A DNA stretch of 64,000 nucleotides from positions 3,038,001-3,102,000 of the forward strand of contig JABYQN010000003.1 in the NCBI GenBank assembly GCA_022606135.1, in the 5' to 3' direction. Of this stretch, positions 59,417-64,000 are shown in pieces. The notes beneath the pieces were generated by a model, which worked only from the letters and a program-made list of their open reading frames with translations, was not told where the DNA came from and searched no databases. Position 1 is the first letter of the stretch, and each line of letters starts with the position of its first letter. Source of the stretch: Fomes fomentarius. Lineage: Eukaryota > Basidiomycota > Agaricomycetes > Polyporales > Polyporaceae. Both the position numbers and the translations under genes were made by a program.

Positions 59417-60624
59417 ATGTCATCTGATACCGACTCAGCCGACCTGTCTTTAGGCATCCTCGGAGTTTTGACAATCATCCCCATCGTTGCCGGCTTCATC
59501 TACACTTTGCTTCCCAACGCTCAGCTGCATTACTTCGATCAGATCGTCGCCGAGACCGAGAGCTTTCTGCTCTCCTTAGAAGAGCAAGGGGTATTTCGCG
59601 ATCCGACTACTGGATCCCACTATCGATCAAGTTTGCACAGGTGCGCAAGCTCTCTATTGTCACTTCTCACAAGCTCAATAGTACGTGCAGTGTGCGTCGC
59701 CAAGCCGAAGCCGCTCGTATCAAGACGTATTGCGCTACGTCTTTATGGCAGCAGCTCAAGGGTCTAGTGAATGGACTATCTAAGAAGCTATCAGATCTCA
59801 GCGCAATGGCGACGATGTTGAGGGCGGAGATTTCGGTAAGTGCACAGACCCCTTTGTGGTTAGGATGAGCCACTCGATCTTACCTACCTTCTTACCTTAG
59901 ACGACTGCCTCTGAAGAGCTTGCCCTGGCAAACACTGCACATGCTCCGTCCGTTTCTCTTGTGCAATCCGATGACGCACTTGAAGGAGATGTCGGTACGT
60001 TGGTCAGCAAATATTCCGCTAAACCATTTCGTTGATTATTGAGGAATTTCAGATGGAGACATCTTGAATCCTCAGATTGTGCGACCAGAAATCATGTGTT
60101 CACCCGATGTCCCATCCAAAACACTCTCCGACTCCGCTGTCCCAGTCACCGTAAGTACCGCTGGAATACCGCCACCCCTAGCATCCCGCTCGCTCCATCA
60201 TCTTGGCGATCACGCCAACGTCTTCCGGAATCCGAAAAAGCGACGCCAGTCCGAGCAGTACCTCCGCCGAAGCAAACGCTACTTCGCTGCTCGAGGCCTC
60301 TCATCAACGTCCATCCCGCAGATGGAACACAAGAAGTGTGGCGTGATGCGGAGCGACGACTTCAAACGCGCCCTCCGTGCTCGTACGTACGACAGCGTGC
60401 TGTCGGGCTCAACTTGCGTCTCCGAGCCAGAACCCGATACTTTACCTTTGCACGTGAAGCCTGCTGGAGATCGTGTTGATTTCCGTCGTGTGTTGACCCT
60501 CTTTGGGCTCACTACCAGCCGTGCGGCCAGATATACGCGCTCGCCGTATCGGGTGGCTTACTGGTTGCCTGGAATCAATATCAACCCTTGGGTGACGAGC
60601 GGAGCCCGAACCCACTTATCTTGA
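59417..60624 (+). CDS. TM/coiled-coil family member, copy 3 (full length)
   Basis: Exon 1 (from 59417) encodes MSSDTDSADLSLGILGVLTI with one membrane helix to AGFIYTLLP, then QLHYFDQIVAETESFLLSLE. Exon 2 encodes RRQAEAARIKTYCATSLW and LKGLVNGLSKKLSDLSAMAT. Exon 3 encodes TASEELALANTAHAPSVSLV. After a GTACGT..TTTCAG intron, exon 4 starts DGDILNPQIVRPEIM. It has a basic patch (NPKKRRQSEQYLRRSKRY), RSDDFKRALRARTYDSVLSG and the end WVTSGARTHLS. This is the longest and cleanest copy of the family. The single helix near the N-terminus suggests membrane anchoring with a long cytosolic part. No known domain. It is paired head to head with the kinase at 57379-58889. Confidence 0.75.
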
Positions 60625-62205
60625 GGTACGCGCTTCTTATGACCTGACTTCTGGGACCATCCCCACCGCGTTCTTGTGCGACTGTACCATAATGTACTCA
60701 CTGTCTCCGCATCCAGTCGCCTTTTGAAAGTTTGGATATAGATATGCTTCCCGAATCTCTCCCTCCCCGCTCTTCAATATTTCAATATCTCCGTGTAGCC
60801 TTCGACTTGCATCCCAGCTTTGGATTGGTTTGTACGATGTTGCGCATCGTGTTGTAACAACATATATGACTTACTCGACCCCAGTGCCCGAATCCGGTGA
60901 TGTCGTGACGGCGGTCTATCTGAGACGGAGAGACTGAAAACTGTGACCGGACTCATGTTGGAGACTGGCTGACACCTGCCTTTCCTTCAACGCTGCACCT
61001 TCTACTACCTTTGGTCTCCACGCCTGTGCACGCATTGTCATCCCGTTGCACTCGGTCACTAGCAACCAGCTACCATATGTCCCTAGTGCAGTTATTTATT
61101 GAGTCTATCACGAACAACCGCGATCGTGTGAGACAATGTATTTGCTCATGTCCACCCCACAGAACCTGGACCTCGTCATCCACGGCGGCACATCTATCCT
61201 TCATTGACGGTACGTTCTGTATGCACTGTGGACTCCGTGGAATGTCAACGGGATTGGCTGGGAAGACATGCTATGGCGAACGACGCATAGTGCTCAATTT
61301 GTACGGAGGGCGGCCAAAGACCATGTATGACATCGCTCGTTTGATTGTCCTCGCACGTAGTACGCTCTGTGCCCAGTTCCTATTATCATACCAGTTAGCC
61401 TGACCACGCGAAGCACAGCTGTTTAAGCGTCTGAGTCTTCCGTATCGGAAGGCTTTGCAAGAACTCTTCATCGTGCATTCATGGCCTACGTTTTGTTGAT
61501 GTTCGTCCGATCGGCCACTGCATATTTGTCTAGCTGTTGAGTTTTCCAACGTATACAGCCCTCCCCGAAGCGACAATACAAGCCGTTGCGTCGCTGTTTG
61601 CACGAGCGAAGAGCTTCGCTTCGTCAGGACGACATTGGTATGTCCTCAGCCTGGTGGCTTGAAGGTCCTTTTGGTGCCGAGCGCTACTGACCGTCACGTG
61701 TGCGCTCGAGTAACGCTACCCGATTCGAACTCAGTATGTTCGACCTCAACCAAAGGGTAGTCACACCCCTTGTTACCACGAGCCAACAATCAACGAGCCA
61801 CACAAGTGAGTCTCGACTGCTGCGGTATACTAGGTCCACGTATTGCAAGACTAATAAGGCCAACAGAGCCGAAGTTTTCTCGTCAGGGTCGTGGCAGTAC
61901 GTCGCTTCCAGTCATACGCCGAGCCTTTGTATCGTAAACACTCGTCGCTAGGAAGTAATACCTCATTCAACCCCATACTCCTAACCATCACGCTTATTCT
62001 AACTCTGGCCTCTTTTTGGCTGTCCCAAATTGCAGTTCTATACTGTCCCCTCTGTCGTTCAACGCACTTCAATTGTCTTGCACCACTACCAACAGCCAGA
62101 CAGCACGGTCAGTGGACAAGACTTCCTTCCACTTCACTCGATCTCAATCAATCTGGGTTTGAACAGAAAGACTGATACGAATTGGTTATTCTCAACGAGG
62201 CTAGG
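60625..62205. other. Intergenic; first 330 bp are duplicated flank
   Basis: Up to about 60960 this matches 44700-45020. The remaining 1.2 kb carries reading frames (for example 61011-61403) without recognisable motifs. Confidence 0.5.
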
Positions 62206-64000
62206 ATGACATCGCAAATGCATCTGCTAGACGACAATATCTTTATTGAAAGGATGCCTGGAAGAGGCCCTACGGACGAAGAGCGCGCGCAGTTTGTGAC
62301 CCAGAACCTAGAGGAAGCAGAGGTGAAGAGCGACATTTACTTCGAGATGGTGCGTTGTGATAGTACTACATGCAGAACCACCTATCTCATTGCTACGCCT
62401 AGGCCAAAACCTCAACATCCGTGCTCGGTGCTGCGAATTGTACCACACTGCGATTCAATATTACCCCCAACCACAAAGCTGAGGACGTGAGCTGCTTGGA
62501 CACATGCAACAATGGTGGCATCTACCTGAACCACCCCCAAGCCCGGAAAGCGACAACTCGGAGCCCAGTAGCAAGAATCAGGAACCAGTTACCGCCCAAG
62601 ATATTGAACGCCCCGGAGCTTGGCTGTCACTCCTGGGATTACCTCACGGTTCCCGTTCAAGCGAAGTATGAGTTCTCAAAGGCTGCTTTCTTCTTTAACG
62701 AAGGTGCGAATCAGTCCAGTTCAAAAGTCGGATTGCTCCAAGGCGTGCGACTCGAATGCAGCGGATTCGGACATCGCGACGAACAACATGTTGCTGAACT
62801 CATAGATCTGTGCTGACGGTGATATATCTCTAGGTGACACTCTTCAAGAATCGGACGACGAGGACACGGTCGACAATACCGATACATCTGTAGAGGGACC
62901 AGACCAAGGTTAGCTCCTGCGCGCATATGTCGGTTGTCTCCTGCTCACCTCTCTTAATGTCCAGAAGCGAAAACCGGTGACCCGTCTTCCCTCCCGTCCT
63001 CGCAGAATGTTCCGCCCTCAATCATCCGCAATACACGTCAGGGATTGAAGGCATTCGCTCAATTCAACGATTACATGCAGAACACGCTCACCTACCAGCA
63101 TCGCAACTTCTCATACGCCATCTACATTGCTAAGAACATGTGCCGCCTGCTGTTTTTGGACCGCTCGGGTGCCTATATCACCACGCCATTCGACTGGACA
63201 GTCACTACGTCCTCCTTACACACCTTCCTATGGAAGCTGGCACACATGTCTGAGGCCCAGATGGGCTACGACGCCACAGCTAGTCTAGCCTCCAGCACGG
63301 AATGTGACATGTTCAAAGCCATGGCATACGACGCGTCCGTTCCGAAGGAAGTCCGGGAGTATGTCAAACGCGCCACGTCCGACTCAGCACCGATCTACAA
63401 AGTGCGGGTCACTTCCAAGCCTGGAACTGACACCGACAAGCTCCCTACAGCTGAAGACGATCAGCATGGTCCTATAGACGAGCAGGACTTTCTCGTCGGT
63501 CGTCATCACTTTGCGGCCGATTCTCTTGTTGGACGATGTACAAGGGGCTATGTTGCGCTGAGGCTACAGGACGGCAAGGCTGATTCGCTCTGCTTCTTGA
63601 AGGACTGTTGGCGGTCTTACGTCCCGGGACGCACCCGTCCGGAGCATCTCGTATACGAACGGCTGGCCAAGCATAATGTCCCGCACGTCGCCACTCTCAT
63701 TTGCGGTGGAGATGTAGTTGATAATCTTGGCCCGCAAACAACGGTCGTCCAGGAGTCTATTATTGTAGACAACATGAAGCCTGTCCCCCGCATTCATTAT
63801 CGCCTTGTCACGAAGGAGATATGTGTTCCGGTTCAGGAGTTCAGGACCTTCAAAGAACTCTCTGTTATCTTTATAGACGTTCTCACCGGTGCGTAGTCAT
63901 CAGCAGGTTGGTCAACTCTCACATCACTCATTCGTTTTTGGCAGCTCACTTCTACGCATACGATCAAGCTGGAGTTCTCCATCGCGACATTAGTGTTGGA
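62206..64000 (+). CDS. FunK1-type fungal protein kinase, 5' part
   Basis: The start at 62206 (MTSQMHLLDDNIFIERMPGR) is followed by a GTGCGT donor at 62350. A later exon carries HSWDYLTVPVQAKYEFSKAA, as in the N-terminal domain of FunK1 proteins. A linker with DTLQESDDEDTVDNTDTSVE follows, then a long exon with KAFAQFNDYMQNTLTYQHRN, NFSYAIYIAKNMCRLLFLDR and FLVGRHHFAADSLVGRCTRG. The ATP-site Lys is in CFLKDCWRSY and the partner Glu in PEHLVYERL. After the intron at 63892-63944 the sequence reads GVLHRDISVG, the HRD catalytic loop, and the window ends. FunK1 kinases (Pkinase_fungal) are expanded in agaricomycetes, with unknown targets. Middle exon borders (62350-62990) are not resolved, so an inactivating lesion there cannot be excluded. 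Confidence 0.8.

Noticed and set aside
61011..61403. 130-codon plus-strand frame as a gene
   Set aside because: No recognisable motif, no supporting splice structure and no paralogue.

Overview
The window looks like nuclear DNA of a wood- or litter-decaying agaricomycete (Basidiomycota), most likely a polypore-type white-rot fungus. That is inferred from a laccase with 12 short introns, a degenerate hydrophobin, a fungus-specific FunK1-type kinase, an HSF-domain transcription factor, a DUF6535 relic and several basidiomycete kinase-like families. Introns are typically 45-80 nt with GT..AG ends. I saw no rRNA, tRNA, CRISPR array or bacterial-type operon.

Layout. 0-5.3 kb: 3' part of a possible TET/JBP-like 2OG oxygenase (+), an intact spliced DDE integrase-type transposase (-) with a dense array of TGAATCAT/ATGATTCA motifs at its 5' side, a membrane-protein fragment and a hydrophobin pseudogene. 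5.7-13.3 kb: decayed copies of families that recur on the right (a TM/coiled-coil family, a kinase with a C-terminal membrane tail, a 158-residue family), one apparently intact unknown gene (8.77-10.65 kb) and a DUF6535 pseudogene fused to a TM/coiled-coil fragment. 14.7-18.7 kb: a vezatin/Inp2-like membrane protein. 18.8-31.8 kb: a 13-kb tract without a recognisable gene, rich in short degenerate repeats, ending at an HSF-domain transcription factor (31.8-34.9 kb). 36.8-38.0 kb: a CCDC137-like basic protein.

39.5-61 kb is a duplicated accessory block. Laccase / kinase(-) / TM-coiled-coil gene(+) occurs at 39.6-45.0 kb and again at 56.4-61.0 kb. In the first copy laccase is intact and the kinase is dead; in the second laccase is a relic and the kinase is nearly intact. 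Between them lie two near-identical APH-like kinase genes (46.2 and 51.7 kb) whose downstream DNA is duplicated too. The second downstream flank is split by a 2,367-bp non-autonomous LTR retrotransposon with apparently identical 215-bp LTRs and a perfect CAGGT target-site duplication. The window ends inside a FunK1 kinase gene, just after its HRD motif.

The most notable pattern is a divergently transcribed pair, a HRD-type kinase with a C-terminal transmembrane tail and a small N-terminally membrane-anchored coiled-coil protein. It appears three times in head-to-head arrangement, with further fragments elsewhere, and shows repeated modular decay. I propose it as a candidate co-inherited gene pair of unknown function.
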